64,000 nucleotides of DNA, from positions 62,001 to 126,000 of the forward strand of contig NZ_JAWMQR010000012.1 in the NCBI RefSeq assembly GCF_033283405.1, in the 5' to 3' direction. A program made the position numbers and the translations under genes. The notes beneath the pieces were generated by a model that was not told the origin of the DNA, ran no database searches, and worked only from the letters and a program-made list of their open reading frames with translations. How positions within the stretch are numbered: the stretch's first letter is position 1; every line of letters starts with the position of its first letter. Source of the stretch: Halioxenophilus sp033283405 (GTDB lineage: Bacteria; Pseudomonadota; Gammaproteobacteria; Pseudomonadales; Cellvibrionaceae). Positions 45,015 through 54,003 of this stretch are shown here, piece by piece.

Positions 45015-45331
45015 AAACAACGCCAAAAAATTTTTAGTTTGGCAGCTGCCAAAGCGGTTGGCTCCAGCAGCTGCTGTGTGAGGTTAATTTATAGGGTTGG
45101 GGTTTCACCCGCCGAAAAGTTGACCAGGCGCCGAATTTTATTCACCACTTTCAACAGTACCTGGCTTGGTTGCCAGCGCCAGTGGCTACGCAATGCACTG
45201 CCTGCTGCATTGGGTAAGTGGCTGCTATTGCGTTGGCTCTGCTGGCGATTCTGTCTCTTCTGGCTTTTCCTGTCGGCCCGACTTGCGCTTGCGGCTACTT
45301 GTGGCGCTTTGGCCGCTGGCGTCAGGGCTAT
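45015..45331. other. Gap in the DUF2589 cluster
   Basis: About 317 bases with no supported gene. In the frame of paralogue A, translation past its TGA would stay open for about 60 codons on the minus strand, without a start codon, ending KVVNKIRRLVNFSAGETPTL. It could be a lost C-terminal extension or chance. Confidence 0.35.
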
Positions 45332-45910
45332 TCAATTCGGGGGTGTTGTCTCCTTTCCCGGCGTGGGCTCCTCAATGGTTTTGGTGAGGATGTTTAAGAT
45401 GCGGGCAAGGCCACCGGGTACATCGTCCTGCACCGCATGCACGGTAACATCGACGGTATGTTCAACGGAGTATTTGGAATCGCGCGTGGAGCTGGAATCT
45501 TTTTTCGAGGAGTAGGAGGCTGACATGCTGGCCTTGCCCCACAGCCAACCAGCGCTGGCTTTGGCATTGACCCCCCAGTTTTGCGTGGCTGAGGATTTAT
45601 CCTCAGACTCTTCCGATTGCGTGATATTAGCCTTGAAGTTGATGGTCATATCATCAATACGCAGAAAGGGGATGGGAACAATGGTGAGCAGCGGGACTTT
45701 AATGTCGGTGGTGCTTTCACCCTTTTTAACGGTAAAGGTGATGTTGGTCACCTCCTGTTTCCCGCCCTGTCCGTCGGTAAAGCCAACCGCGTTAATAAAA
45801 TCGACGGTGGTCATGGCTGCTTTGGCTTGGGCCTCTACCGCTGCGTTCATCGGCCCACCAATCAGTGTGCCAAAGGGGATAGAATTGAGAGCTTTTGTCG
45901 CATCTGGCAT
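45332..45910 (-). CDS. DUF2589 domain protein (paralogue A)
   Basis: The 192-aa protein has GTLIGGPMNAAVEAQAKAAM, TTVDFINAVGF, PLLTIVPIPFLRIDDMTINF and DDVPGGLARILNIL: all three blocks of the DUF2589 family. A Ser/Lys-rich middle (SYSSKKDSSSTRDSKYS) is probably disordered. No signal peptide. It is the first gene of the minus-strand cluster, so the cluster promoter should lie in 45911-46164. Function unknown. Confidence 0.87.
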   Translation of the reverse strand: MPDATKALNSIPFGTLIGGPMNAAVEAQAKAAMTTVDFINAVGFTDGQGGKQEVTNITFTVKKGESTTDIKVPLLTIVPIPFLRIDDMTINFKANITQSEESEDKSSATQNWGVNAKASAGWLWGKASMSASYSSKKDSSSTRDSKYSVEHTVDVTVHAVQDDVPGGLARILNILTKTIEEPTPGKETTPPN

Positions 45911-46164
45911 TGCTGTCGTCCTTTGTTATTGTTGGTGTTTGGCGTAGCGCGTCGATTATAAGGCTCTCAAATACCATTGCCAGGAAATATTCCGATTAAT
46001 TCTCTGAGCCTGCTAGAAATACAAATGCCATTTGCGAAAGAGATTTAATTATGCGCTTGGCGGGCGGAGTGGTGGCTGCGGTTAAACGGATTGCGAGGAT
46101 TGAACAAGTGGCGCGCAAAACAACAAGGCTGCAAGGTTTAATGATTTTTCTGATGTTTTCCGCT

Positions 46165-46773
46165 TTACTCGAACAACAATCGTAGATGGGTTCGGTAATT
46201 TAACAACTGAGTAACGATGTGGCGGTTGTCATTAAAAATTCTCGCCAAAAGCAGGCCGCCTTCCGTGCAGGTGGTAAACATATCGGCGAGCTCGGTCAGT
46301 TCGACCGCTAGTTTGCTTGGCCGCTGTTTGGCTACGGCTTCCAATCGCCGCAGGATGAGTTCACGCCAGCTGGTCACTCCGGCTCGAATCAACTCGCGGA
46401 TCTCCTCATCGAACTGCTGGTTCTCGTAGGTGAGGCCAGCCACCAGGCAGCCGGGGTGGGTCTCTTCCAAACGCTCAATGGCGTTGGCAAACAGTTTTAA
46501 AAAGATCAACAGCTGCTGCAATGGATCTTCAGAGAGTTGATCCGCCTGCTCGAACAAGTCACCAAACAGCTTGGCATCCTGCTCCAGGTAGCGAAGTATC
46601 AATCGCCGGGCCAGATCTACCTTGCCTTCAAAGTGATAAAAAAATCCACCTTTGGTGATGGCAGCCTTATCGATAATTTCATCGATTGAGGTGCCGGAAA
46701 ACCCCTTGCACAGAATAATTTGTTCGGCTGTGGCTAAAATCCGCTCCTGTGTGTTGCTAGCTCGCTTGCCCAT
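46165..46773 (-). CDS. TetR/AcrR family regulator
   Basis: The 202-aa repressor has an N-terminal helix-turn-helix (TQERILATAEQIILCKGFSGTSIDEIIDKAAITKGGFFYHF) and a helical ligand domain with LVAGLTYENQQFDEEIRELI, as in TetR_C_6-like members. ATG 46773 begins MGKRASNTQ; further in-frame sequence to 46872 seems untranslated. It is divergent from a fatty-acid-hydroxylase-superfamily gene, with two similar palindromes in the interval, so it probably controls both itself and that gene. Confidence 0.92.
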   Translation of the reverse strand: MGKRASNTQERILATAEQIILCKGFSGTSIDEIIDKAAITKGGFFYHFEGKVDLARRLILRYLEQDAKLFGDLFEQADQLSEDPLQQLLIFLKLFANAIERLEETHPGCLVAGLTYENQQFDEEIRELIRAGVTSWRELILRRLEAVAKQRPSKLAVELTELADMFTTCTEGGLLLARIFNDNRHIVTQLLNYRTHLRLLFE

Positions 46774-46827
46774 GGCGCTCTCTGCCTTCCCTATGTTTTT
46801 ATTTTGAGTCGGTTTATTTTCAGCTAG

Positions 46828-46845
46828 ATACTGATTGGTCGGTAT
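46828..46845. promoter_or_regulatory. TetR-type operator-like site near the regulator gene
   Basis: ATACTGATTGGTCGGTAT shares the outer ATAC and GTCGGTAT half with the site at 47035-47052. It lies about 55 bp upstream of the regulator start, where it could autoregulate. Confidence 0.5.
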
Positions 46846-47034
46846 TGAAAGCCATTTTTGCCGGGATGTCACTGTACTCCAGGTACAGTTTTGTTTTACT
46901 GCTGGGTGTTTTGTTTTTGAACTATCGCCGGCTATGTTCCATAACAGTATGAAAAATAAAAAGTTATTTTCAACTTTTCATCTTCGTACTCTCGGTCCAC
47001 TGACTTCCTTTTAGCCCGCTCGTAGAATTTAAAA

Positions 47035-47052
47035 ATACCAACTAGTCGGTAT
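47035..47052. promoter_or_regulatory. TetR-type operator-like palindrome near the hydroxylase gene
   Basis: ATACCAACTAGTCGGTAT is an imperfect palindrome centred on ACTAGT (one mismatched pair), 53 nt upstream of the hydroxylase ATG. ACTAGTCGGT-type palindromes are common TetR-family operators. Confidence 0.6.
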
Positions 47053-47104
47053 TTATTGTTGGTTTCTCTTTCTACTCAATAACAAAATTACCTAGGAGCA
47101 AGTT

Positions 47105-47896
47105 ATGCCTACCCCATTAGAGCTGGTGTTAGACCCTCTCTCACTCACAATTATTGCCCTCTATTTCGGCCTGATGGCCTGGGAGCGACTTTTCCCCAGG
47201 CAGCGCTTTGTGGCGGTACGTGGCTGGTATCTGAAAGGCATTGCCGCCTTCGCCACCTATTTTTTGCTCTCCTCCTATCTGCCACTGGTTTGGGATGGCT
47301 ACCTGTCGGCCTTTCAGCTGTTTGACTTGACCGGCTTGGGGACGCTGGCGGGTACCTTAGTGGGATTGCTGGTTTATGAAGTTGGGGTCTATCTCTGGCA
47401 CCGCAGCATGCACAAGAGCGATGCCTTGTGGTTGGGCTTCCATCAGATGCACCACAGTGCCGAGCGGGTCGATGTGGCCGGCAGCTTTTGGTTCTCACTC
47501 ACCGACATGATTGGTTGGACTATGCTTGGCAGTCTGGCGTTGGTCGTGGTGGTGGGGTTGTCACCGGCGGCGGCGACCAATGTAATTTTGATCACCGCGT
47601 TTTTAGCGATTTTCCAACACGCTAATATCCGCACTCCGGTGTGGTTGGGTTACCTCATTCAGCGCCCTGAGATGCACGCCATTCATCATCAGCGCGGTGT
47701 GCACCACTACAATTTTTGCGACTTAGCCTTTATTGATTGGTTGGGTGGCACCTTCCGCAATCCAAAAGCGGAACGGCTGGTGGTGGAGGGCGGCTTTTAC
47801 GATGGCAGCTCTGCCAAGGTTGGCGCCATGTTGCTGGGTTGCGATATCAACAAAGAGGCGCAACCCGGGGCGCAGTTAATTGAGCATGCGGCCTAG
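47105..47896 (+). CDS. Sterol desaturase/fatty acid hydroxylase superfamily protein
   Basis: The 263-aa membrane di-iron oxygenase has about five hydrophobic segments and the histidine clusters HRSMH (about 100), HQMHH (about 113), and a later HAIHHQRGVHHYNF. Family members hydroxylate or desaturate lipids, sterols or carotenoids using O2. The substrate is unknown. A good AGGAG precedes ATG 47105, and operator-like DNA lies upstream, so expression is probably inducible through the divergent TetR protein. Confidence 0.92.
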   Translation: MPTPLELVLDPLSLTIIALYFGLMAWERLFPRQRFVAVRGWYLKGIAAFATYFLLSSYLPLVWDGYLSAFQLFDLTGLGTLAGTLVGLLVYEVGVYLWHRSMHKSDALWLGFHQMHHSAERVDVAGSFWFSLTDMIGWTMLGSLALVVVVGLSPAAATNVILITAFLAIFQHANIRTPVWLGYLIQRPEMHAIHHQRGVHHYNFCDLAFIDWLGGTFRNPKAERLVVEGGFYDGSSAKVGAMLLGCDINKEAQPGAQLIEHAA

Positions 47897-47902
47897 AGGC
47901 GG

Positions 47903-48562
47903 CTATCGTTCAGTGTCCTGGTAGCCTGCCTTCCAGGCGGGAATGGCCAGGGCGTTGGCGATGGCCCGGGCGGCGGCATCAACCGCTGGCTCCTTGCCGT
48001 GGTCAAGAATATTCACCCGTTCGCCATCGGCGAATACCAAGTTGAGTTCATAACTCCAAAAGCTGTGCGGGCCGTACTTGCGGGAGCGGGCCCGCACGCG
48101 CTCACGAATAATCTGCACGGCGTAGATCTCGTTTAACCGGCCCTGACGAGAGCGTGGCAGTTGCTCTTCCTCTTGAAAGCATTTACCAAAAAAGTAGACG
48201 CCACGGGCGCGATCAATGGTGAAGCGCTTGGCCAGCAAGAGCTGAATGGCGCCGGCGGCGCCAAAGAGCAGGCCCCACAGCAGCAGAAACAGCCCCTTAA
48301 ACCACTGGCCTTTAATGATCAGTTCCGGCGCGATGGCGAGTAGAACAAATAGCCCCGGCAGTAGAAAACACCAGGCCAAAAACCGGGCGAGCAGACTGGG
48401 CTTAAGGGTGATGGTGTCGAGTTCAGAGATTAATTGGCGGGTTTTGAAATTGGCACCACCCGGTCGCAACGGTTGCCAGGAGAGCCGTTGTGCGACCGGA
48501 TCTTTACTGTCTGCCACCTGCGTTGCAACTGACGCTAGCTTTACGGTTTCAATACGGGACAT
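47903..48562 (-). CDS. Hypothetical membrane protein
   Basis: The 219-aa protein has two adjacent membrane segments (about 58-82 and 88-110), cytoplasmic-looking termini, and a C-terminal domain with YAVQIIRERVRARSRKYGPHSFWSYELNLVFADGERVNILDHG, typical of membrane-anchored DUF proteins. I cannot name the family. It ends 6 bases from the convergent hydroxylase gene. Confidence 0.68.
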   Translation of the reverse strand: MSRIETVKLASVATQVADSKDPVAQRLSWQPLRPGGANFKTRQLISELDTITLKPSLLARFLAWCFLLPGLFVLLAIAPELIIKGQWFKGLFLLLWGLLFGAAGAIQLLLAKRFTIDRARGVYFFGKCFQEEEQLPRSRQGRLNEIYAVQIIRERVRARSRKYGPHSFWSYELNLVFADGERVNILDHGKEPAVDAAARAIANALAIPAWKAGYQDTER

Positions 48563-48617
48563 TGTGTTTGGCTAGTGGGCTCAGCCTGCGCTTACTCGGC
48601 AGGCTTTAACGTTGGTG

Positions 48618-49262
48618 TTACTCCGCGGCGTCTGTCTCGTCAGCGGAATCTGCCCCCTCTTTATCGAAAAAGGCCGACAGCTGTGGTTTGTATTGGCGAA
48701 TCAGCTCAATATCCGCAGCCGGTACCTTCTTGGCGGCGGTGATCATCACCTCCATCATCTGCATCTGCTGCTTGGCCGATTCCGGGAGCGTATCCGGTGG
48801 CAGGGTGGCGATAATCGCCTTGGAGGCCTCAAATTCCGGCTGCTGCTGCAGAATCGATTCAGCCATCAGCACGTGCATAATGGCATCGGCATCGCTACCC
48901 CAGGCGACGGCGGAGGGGTAACCCTCGCCAGAGACCACCTTTTCAAAGCGGCTGTATTCACCGGGAAAGCGCTCGGCCAGGGCCTGCAGACCCAGGGTGA
49001 ATGGTTTGTAGTTGGCGTGGGAAAACTGCTCAATGATATAGGCCGGTTCGGTGGACTCCTCCGGCATTAGGCTGTTCCAGTCGTGATCGCTCAGCTGCTC
49101 GTCCAGTACCTGGATGGCGGGGCCGCAGGCGATAAACTTTTTGATGGTGGCCTCATCCAGCGCCAGAACGCTCTGGCTGGCGAGCAGGCCCAGCAGTAGG
49201 CTGGTGAGGGCGGTGACAAGCTTGGGCAGTGCAAATAGCCTATTGGCCTGAAATCGGGTCAT
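48618..49262 (-). CDS. Exported hypothetical protein
   Basis: The 214-aa protein has a signal peptide (MTRFQANRLFALPKLVTAL..., cleavage near SVLA). The mature part is helical and acidic (QPEFEASKAIIATLPPDTL, KQQMQMMEVMITAAKKVPA). I do not recognise the family. ATG 49262 is favoured because AGGA lies at the right distance; ATG 49268 is a near alternative. Its partner downstream is the 219-aa membrane protein, 55 nt away. Confidence 0.68.
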   Translation of the reverse strand: MTRFQANRLFALPKLVTALTSLLLGLLASQSVLALDEATIKKFIACGPAIQVLDEQLSDHDWNSLMPEESTEPAYIIEQFSHANYKPFTLGLQALAERFPGEYSRFEKVVSGEGYPSAVAWGSDADAIMHVLMAESILQQQPEFEASKAIIATLPPDTLPESAKQQMQMMEVMITAAKKVPAADIELIRQYKPQLSAFFDKEGADSADETDAAE

Positions 49263-49483
49263 GGTCATATCCTTAGCGTGGCGCTGGGGCCTGGCTGGGC
49301 GTTGATTATTATGACGGTCGGTAAAATCGGGCGACTCTACCACATTGGCGATGCTTTTCCGTTAAAAAGGTGCTGCTTTGACCAGGGTGGTCTGGGATTG
49401 TGCCGATCTTCGGGCGGGGTGGGGCGCATTGCCAGGTGGTGAGCTTTATTAGCCGCTTGCGAGTCAGAGTTGGTGGCTTATAA

Positions 49484-49503
49484 TACTGTACATTTAATCA
49501 GTT
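49484..49503. promoter_or_regulatory. LexA box-like site before dinB
   Basis: TACTGT, eight bases, TCAGTT: the left half matches the gammaproteobacterial LexA box perfectly, the right half at 4 of 6 positions. It lies 14 nt upstream of the dinB ATG. Confidence 0.55.
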
Positions 49504-49516
49504 CTTTGGGGGCGGC

Positions 49517-50581
49517 ATGAGTCGCAAGATTATTCACTGTGATGCCGACTGCTTTTTCGCGGCTATTGAGATGCGTGATAACCCCCATCTGCGCAATCGG
49601 CCGTTGGCGGTGGGTGGCAGCGCCGACCGCCGCGGAGTCATCTCTACCTGCAACTACGATGCGCGGCGTTTTGGTGTGCGTTCCGCCATGCCTTCGGCCC
49701 AGGCGCGCAAGTTGTGCCCAGAATTGATTATCGTGCCGGGTAATATGGCCAAGTACAAAGAGGCCTCTCAGGTGATGCGCTCTATCTTTAACAGCTACAC
49801 CGACCTGGTCGAACCCCTCTCCCTGGATGAAGCCTATCTCGACGTTACCGCGGTCAGCCACAACCACGGCAGTGCCACCAAAATCGCCGAAGAGATCCGC
49901 GCCCGCGTGCGTAAGGAGCTGGATATTACCGTTTCGGCGGGGGTCTCCAACTCCAAGTTCCTGGCCAAAATCGCCAGCGATTGGCGCAAACCGGATGGCC
50001 TGTTTGTGGTTCCGCCGGCGCAGGTGGAGGCGTTTGTGCTGCAGCTGCCGGTGGCCAAAATTCACGGTGTTGGCAAGGTGACCGCCGCCAAACTCGAGAG
50101 CCTGGGCATCCACACCTGCGCCGATCTGCGACCCTACTCGGTGGCGGAGCTGACCAATCTGTTTGGCTCTTTCGGCGACAACCTGTATAAACTGGCCCGG
50201 GGTATTGATGAGCGCGAAGTGAAAACCAGCTGCCGGCGCAAGTCGTTGAGTGTGGAGCATACCTACGCCCAGGATCTGCCCAACAGCCTCACTTGCCTGG
50301 CGCAGTTGCCGGCGCTATTTGCCGAGCTTAGCGGCCGGTTGGCCCATTTGCCGGCGGAGTACCAGGTAGCAAAAGCCTTTGTAAAGGTGAAGTTCGCCGA
50401 TTTCACCGCCACCACGCTGGAGCGGGTAGGTACCCAGGCCTGCCTGAGCGACTACAACGAGTTGATGCAACAGGCCCTGCAGCGTAAAACCAAGCCGGTG
50501 CGGCTGCTGGGCATTGGTGTCCGCTTCGACGCCGCTGACACCGAACAGGCACCGCAGCTGGAGCTGTTTGCGCTCAACTGA
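49517..50581 (+). CDS. dinB: DNA polymerase IV
   Basis: The 354-aa Y-family translesion polymerase has the catalytic residues in KIIHCDADCFFAAIE and SLDEAYLDVT, plus GVSNSKFLAKIASDWRKPDGL, the helix-hairpin-helix KIHGVGKVTAAKLESLGI and a little-finger domain ending QLELFAL, close to a beta-clamp binding motif. It copies past damaged bases in the SOS response. A LexA-like box lies just upstream, consistent with SOS control. Confidence 0.97.
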   Translation: MSRKIIHCDADCFFAAIEMRDNPHLRNRPLAVGGSADRRGVISTCNYDARRFGVRSAMPSAQARKLCPELIIVPGNMAKYKEASQVMRSIFNSYTDLVEPLSLDEAYLDVTAVSHNHGSATKIAEEIRARVRKELDITVSAGVSNSKFLAKIASDWRKPDGLFVVPPAQVEAFVLQLPVAKIHGVGKVTAAKLESLGIHTCADLRPYSVAELTNLFGSFGDNLYKLARGIDEREVKTSCRRKSLSVEHTYAQDLPNSLTCLAQLPALFAELSGRLAHLPAEYQVAKAFVKVKFADFTATTLERVGTQACLSDYNELMQQALQRKTKPVRLLGIGVRFDAADTEQAPQLELFALN

Positions 50582-50628
50582 CCACCACCGGCCGACAACA
50601 ATCAATCGATGAAATGAATGGGGGAGTT

Positions 50629-51642
50629 ATGCAACAGCGCCGTCTCGGCAACAGCGGCATCGTCGTTTCCGACATCTGCATGGGCACCATGACCTTTGGC
50701 AGCCAGGCCGACGAACGAGCCTCACAGGCGATACTCGACAAAGCCTTCGACGCCGGTATCGATTTTTACGACACCGCCGAGATGTACCCGGTACCGCCGG
50801 CCGCCAAGTGGATAGGCCGCACCGAAGAGATCGTCGGTAAGTGGCTGAAGGGTAAAAACCGCGATGCGATTATCCTCGCCTCCAAGGTGGCCGGCCCGGG
50901 ACACGCCTGGATTAAACCACCTCTGCGCGGTGGTAAAACCGCCCTTGATCGTCACCATATCATGCGCGCCATTGAGGGCAGCTTAACGCGGCTGCGTACC
51001 GACTATATCGACCTCTACCAAACCCACTGGCCGGACGGCGTCATGCCCTATGAAGAGACTCTACGGGCCCTGGATGACCTGGTGCGCGATGGCAAGGTGC
51101 GCATTGTCGGCTGCTCCAACGAGACCGCCTGGGGCTTGACCAAAAGCCTGGGGCAGTCGGAGCTGCACGGCCTGGTGCGCTACGAGACCATCCAAAATAA
51201 TTTCAGCCTCAACAACCGCCGTTTTGAAGACGCACTGGCCCAGGTGTGCCGGCAGGAGCAGGTGAGTTTGATTCCCTACTCCCCCATTGCCGGCGGTGTG
51301 TTGAGTGGTAAGTACAACAACGTTAGCGAAGGCAAGGGGCGGTTTTTCGAGTACCTGAGCAACGGCCCCCGGCAGCAGGCCATGGCGCAGCGCTTTGTGA
51401 ATGAGAAATCCCTGGCGTCCACGGCCCGTTTTATGGCCATTGCCGAAGAGATCGAGCTGTCGCCGGTGACCCTGGCCGTGGCCTGGAGCAAGCAGCACGA
51501 CTTTGTGGCCTCGACCATTGTCGGTGCCACCCATGTTGACCAGATGGACGCTATTCTCGCCGCCGCCGAGGTAACGCTAAGCGCTGAGACCCTGGCCAAG
51601 ATCGATGCCGTCAGCCAGGAGATTATGTACCCCATGGGTTAA
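50629..51642 (+). CDS. Aldo/keto reductase, Tas/YajO-like
   Basis: The 337-aa NADPH-dependent enzyme has the AKR tetrad: D in GIDFYDTAEMY, Y in the same motif, K in ILASKV and H in YQTHWPD. The GCSNETAWGL and PYSPIAGGVLSGKY segments belong to the Tas-type subfamily. STIVGATHVDQMD binds the cofactor. GGGGGAG precedes ATG 50629, 15 nt downstream of another in-frame ATG at 50614. The substrate is unknown. Confidence 0.9.
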   Translation: MQQRRLGNSGIVVSDICMGTMTFGSQADERASQAILDKAFDAGIDFYDTAEMYPVPPAAKWIGRTEEIVGKWLKGKNRDAIILASKVAGPGHAWIKPPLRGGKTALDRHHIMRAIEGSLTRLRTDYIDLYQTHWPDGVMPYEETLRALDDLVRDGKVRIVGCSNETAWGLTKSLGQSELHGLVRYETIQNNFSLNNRRFEDALAQVCRQEQVSLIPYSPIAGGVLSGKYNNVSEGKGRFFEYLSNGPRQQAMAQRFVNEKSLASTARFMAIAEEIELSPVTLAVAWSKQHDFVASTIVGATHVDQMDAILAAAEVTLSAETLAKIDAVSQEIMYPMG

Positions 51643-51724
51643 CTCCCGGCCCAGACGTCGGCGTGGCTTGCCCGCACTGACGCCTGCCACCTAATTTTTC
51701 TGCCCACAAATTCTGGCTCGAGCT

Positions 51725-53395
51725 ATGCCATTGATTGATACCGTTTCACCTTCACTCTCTCCGCCATTCGTGGCCCGGCTTCTTTCTCCCCAGGCAGGCT
51801 GCCAAAAGGGGCGCTGCGCCCGGGTGGCGGTTATTGTGTTTGTCCTGTGCTGTTGGCTGGCGGGCGGAGTAGCTGCGGCTACCCAGGCAGAGAGCATGGC
51901 GGGCCAGGAGCATCCCAGCAGCACGCAGGCCATTGCCTGGTACCCAGGCAGTACCAAGGCGGCCTTTGCCGAGGCCAAGGCCGCCAACAAACCACTCTTT
52001 CTCTACTGGGGTGCGGTCTGGTGCCCGCCCTGTGAAGAGATCAAACAGACGGTGTTCATCAGCCCGGAATTTATTGCCCTCAGTAAACTGTTTGTGCCTG
52101 TCTACCTGGATGGCGACACCGAATCGGCGCAAACCTGGGGGGAGCGCTTTGGGGTGCGCGGCTACCCGACCATGATTGTTTTTAACCCGGCCGGTGAAGA
52201 GGTGACCCGTATTCCCGGCGGTATCAATCTGGCGCGCTACACCGAGGTGTTGGGCAGCAGCCTGGCCAATCTGCGTTCGATAGAGTCGCTGATTGTCTGG
52301 GCGCTGTCAGAGCCCGAGCGCTTGCGTGCCGCCGACTACAACCAGATCGCTTACTACTCCTGGTGGCAGGAGAATCTGCACCTGCAGGATGACATTACCA
52401 GTGCTGAGCTGGCGCAGCTGGCGGCCAGTGCCCTGCAGGCCGGTAACACTATGGCTGGCCATCGCCTGCAGCTCACCGCATTGATCTTTCGTTATATGGA
52501 GGAGCAATCACTGTCGGCTGAGGAGCGGGCGTTGGCCTATCAGCAGCTGAGTGGGTTACTGGCCGATACGGGCGAGGTGCGCAACAATCTCGATCTCTTC
52601 TCCTACTGGTCGGAAGAGCTGGTGACGCTAGTTACCGAACCGGGTGCGGAACGCGAGCGGCTGGTTGATCTGTGGCAGATGGCGTTGCGGCCATTTCGTC
52701 ACGACCCCGCTATCGTCACCGCCGAGCAGCTGGCCACCTGGTACTCCGAGCTCTATCTCTTCTGGATGATTCACCCAGAGGCCGAGGCACTGCCGGAGGC
52801 GGTGGAGGCCGAATTACTGGCCGATATCGACGCCGCCGATCAACACACCCGGGGCAGTGCCCGCCAGGCGGTGATCAACAAAGCCTACCAGTTGTTAAAG
52901 GCCGCCAAGCGCTATGAGGCTGCCCGCTCATTGCTGTTAGCGGAGCTGGATAAATCCGCCGAGCCCTACTATTTCATGAGTGGACTGGCCGGTATTGAGG
53001 TGGCGTTGGGCAATAAGCACGCGGCAGTTGAGTGGTATCAAAAGGCCTATGCCACAGCACAGGGGCCGGCCACGCGCTTTCAGTGGGGAGTGAATTACAT
53101 CAACAACGCCATCGATTTAGAGCCCGAGGAGGTAGCCCAGATTAATGGAGCATTGGCGGGGTTGCTGGCCGAGCTGCCAAAAGCTAGCGATGTCTTCACC
53201 GGCCGCAATTATGTTCGACTGCAGCGCTTGCTGGCGGCGTTGGCCCAGTGGCCGGGCCGGAATAAGAATGGTGTGGTTGATCAATTTATTGCTGATTTGC
53301 AGGCCGCTTGTAAACAGACTGGGCCGGACACCATTGCCGCCAGCAATTGTCACTCGTTGCCGGCTCTAACTGTTGGCCAAGGCCTGAAAGGTTAG
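51725..53395 (+). CDS. Exported thioredoxin-fold protein with long helical C-terminus
   Basis: The 556-aa protein has an N-terminal membrane/signal segment (VAVIVFVLCCWLAGGVAA, 34-51), a thioredoxin domain with the redox pair C100-PP-C103 (AVWCPPCEEIK) and a cis-Pro segment (GYPTMIVF), then about 370 residues of helical, TPR-like sequence. Similar proteins reduce or isomerise disulfides in the periplasm; the long helical part may bind the client. The 3' end overlaps the convergent yccF gene by 4 bp. Confidence 0.85.
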   Translation: MPLIDTVSPSLSPPFVARLLSPQAGCQKGRCARVAVIVFVLCCWLAGGVAAATQAESMAGQEHPSSTQAIAWYPGSTKAAFAEAKAANKPLFLYWGAVWCPPCEEIKQTVFISPEFIALSKLFVPVYLDGDTESAQTWGERFGVRGYPTMIVFNPAGEEVTRIPGGINLARYTEVLGSSLANLRSIESLIVWALSEPERLRAADYNQIAYYSWWQENLHLQDDITSAELAQLAASALQAGNTMAGHRLQLTALIFRYMEEQSLSAEERALAYQQLSGLLADTGEVRNNLDLFSYWSEELVTLVTEPGAERERLVDLWQMALRPFRHDPAIVTAEQLATWYSELYLFWMIHPEAEALPEAVEAELLADIDAADQHTRGSARQAVINKAYQLLKAAKRYEAARSLLLAELDKSAEPYYFMSGLAGIEVALGNKHAAVEWYQKAYATAQGPATRFQWGVNYINNAIDLEPEEVAQINGALAGLLAELPKASDVFTGRNYVRLQRLLAALAQWPGRNKNGVVDQFIADLQAACKQTGPDTIAASNCHSLPALTVGQGLKG

Positions 53396-53841
53396 CGGCG
53401 GTTGATATACTCCCTCGCTTTACGGTACTGCAGCTCCTCTGCTACTTCTGCCGGGACGCAGATTTTATTGACCGGGTTGAGGTAGGTGCTGAGCGATTTA
53501 ATAATTACCAGGGCCACCGGAATACCAATAATTGAGCAGATCAGGCCGACCGCTTCAATGATGGCAAAAATTGTGAGCAGCAGGCCAATGGGAAAATAGA
53601 GAATCATAATCAGCGTCGAATAGGCCTGCCATACCGGGTTTAGATCGTCATCCAACTCCCTTTGGCTCACCATGGTGTTACCAAACGGCCACAGCAAAAA
53701 TTTGCCGAACTCCACCAAGCCAAAACCGATGGGTGCGGCCACCACCGTAAGAATTAACAACAGGCCTAACAACAGCACCAGCAGTGCATTCACGAAACCC
53801 AAAAAGGGAATGTGCCACAAAATATTACCCAGTGTGCGCAT
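53392..53841 (-). CDS. YccF domain membrane protein
   Basis: The 149-aa protein has the YccF pattern: MRTLGNILWHIPFLGFVNALLVLLLGLLLILTVVAAPIGFGLVEFGKFLLWPFG in the first half, a second, related membrane block in the second half, and a YxxAR basic end. It is an inner-membrane protein of unknown function. ATG 53841 has GGAG at 8 nt; the frame is open to 53874. Confidence 0.88.
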   Translation of the reverse strand: MRTLGNILWHIPFLGFVNALLVLLLGLLLILTVVAAPIGFGLVEFGKFLLWPFGNTMVSQRELDDDLNPVWQAYSTLIMILYFPIGLLLTIFAIIEAVGLICSIIGIPVALVIIKSLSTYLNPVNKICVPAEVAEELQYRKAREYINRR

Positions 53842-54003
53842 GCATATTTCTCCGTCAATATTCCCCACAGCCACTACGACTTAAGTCTGCATTAATTTAA
53901 AACTGGCCACGCTTTTGCTTAATTGCCCAGGATTTTTCTGCCGGTAATCTTCGCGCACAAGATTGTCGGCTCGCAAGTTGAAAGTGGTCGATGAGGAGAG
54001 GTA

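Larger units (their letters stand above)
46774..47104. other. Divergent regulatory region of tetR and the hydroxylase gene
   Basis: No gene is seen. Two related palindromes, one near each gene, are listed separately. Confidence 0.6.

Noticed and set aside
45362..45515. Plus-strand open frame overlapping the DUF2589 gene
   Set aside because: DUF2589 blocks on the minus strand are clear; the plus frame has no support.
49478..50260. Minus-strand 260-codon frame opposite dinB
   Set aside because: dinB is certain and the antisense frame has no family resemblance.
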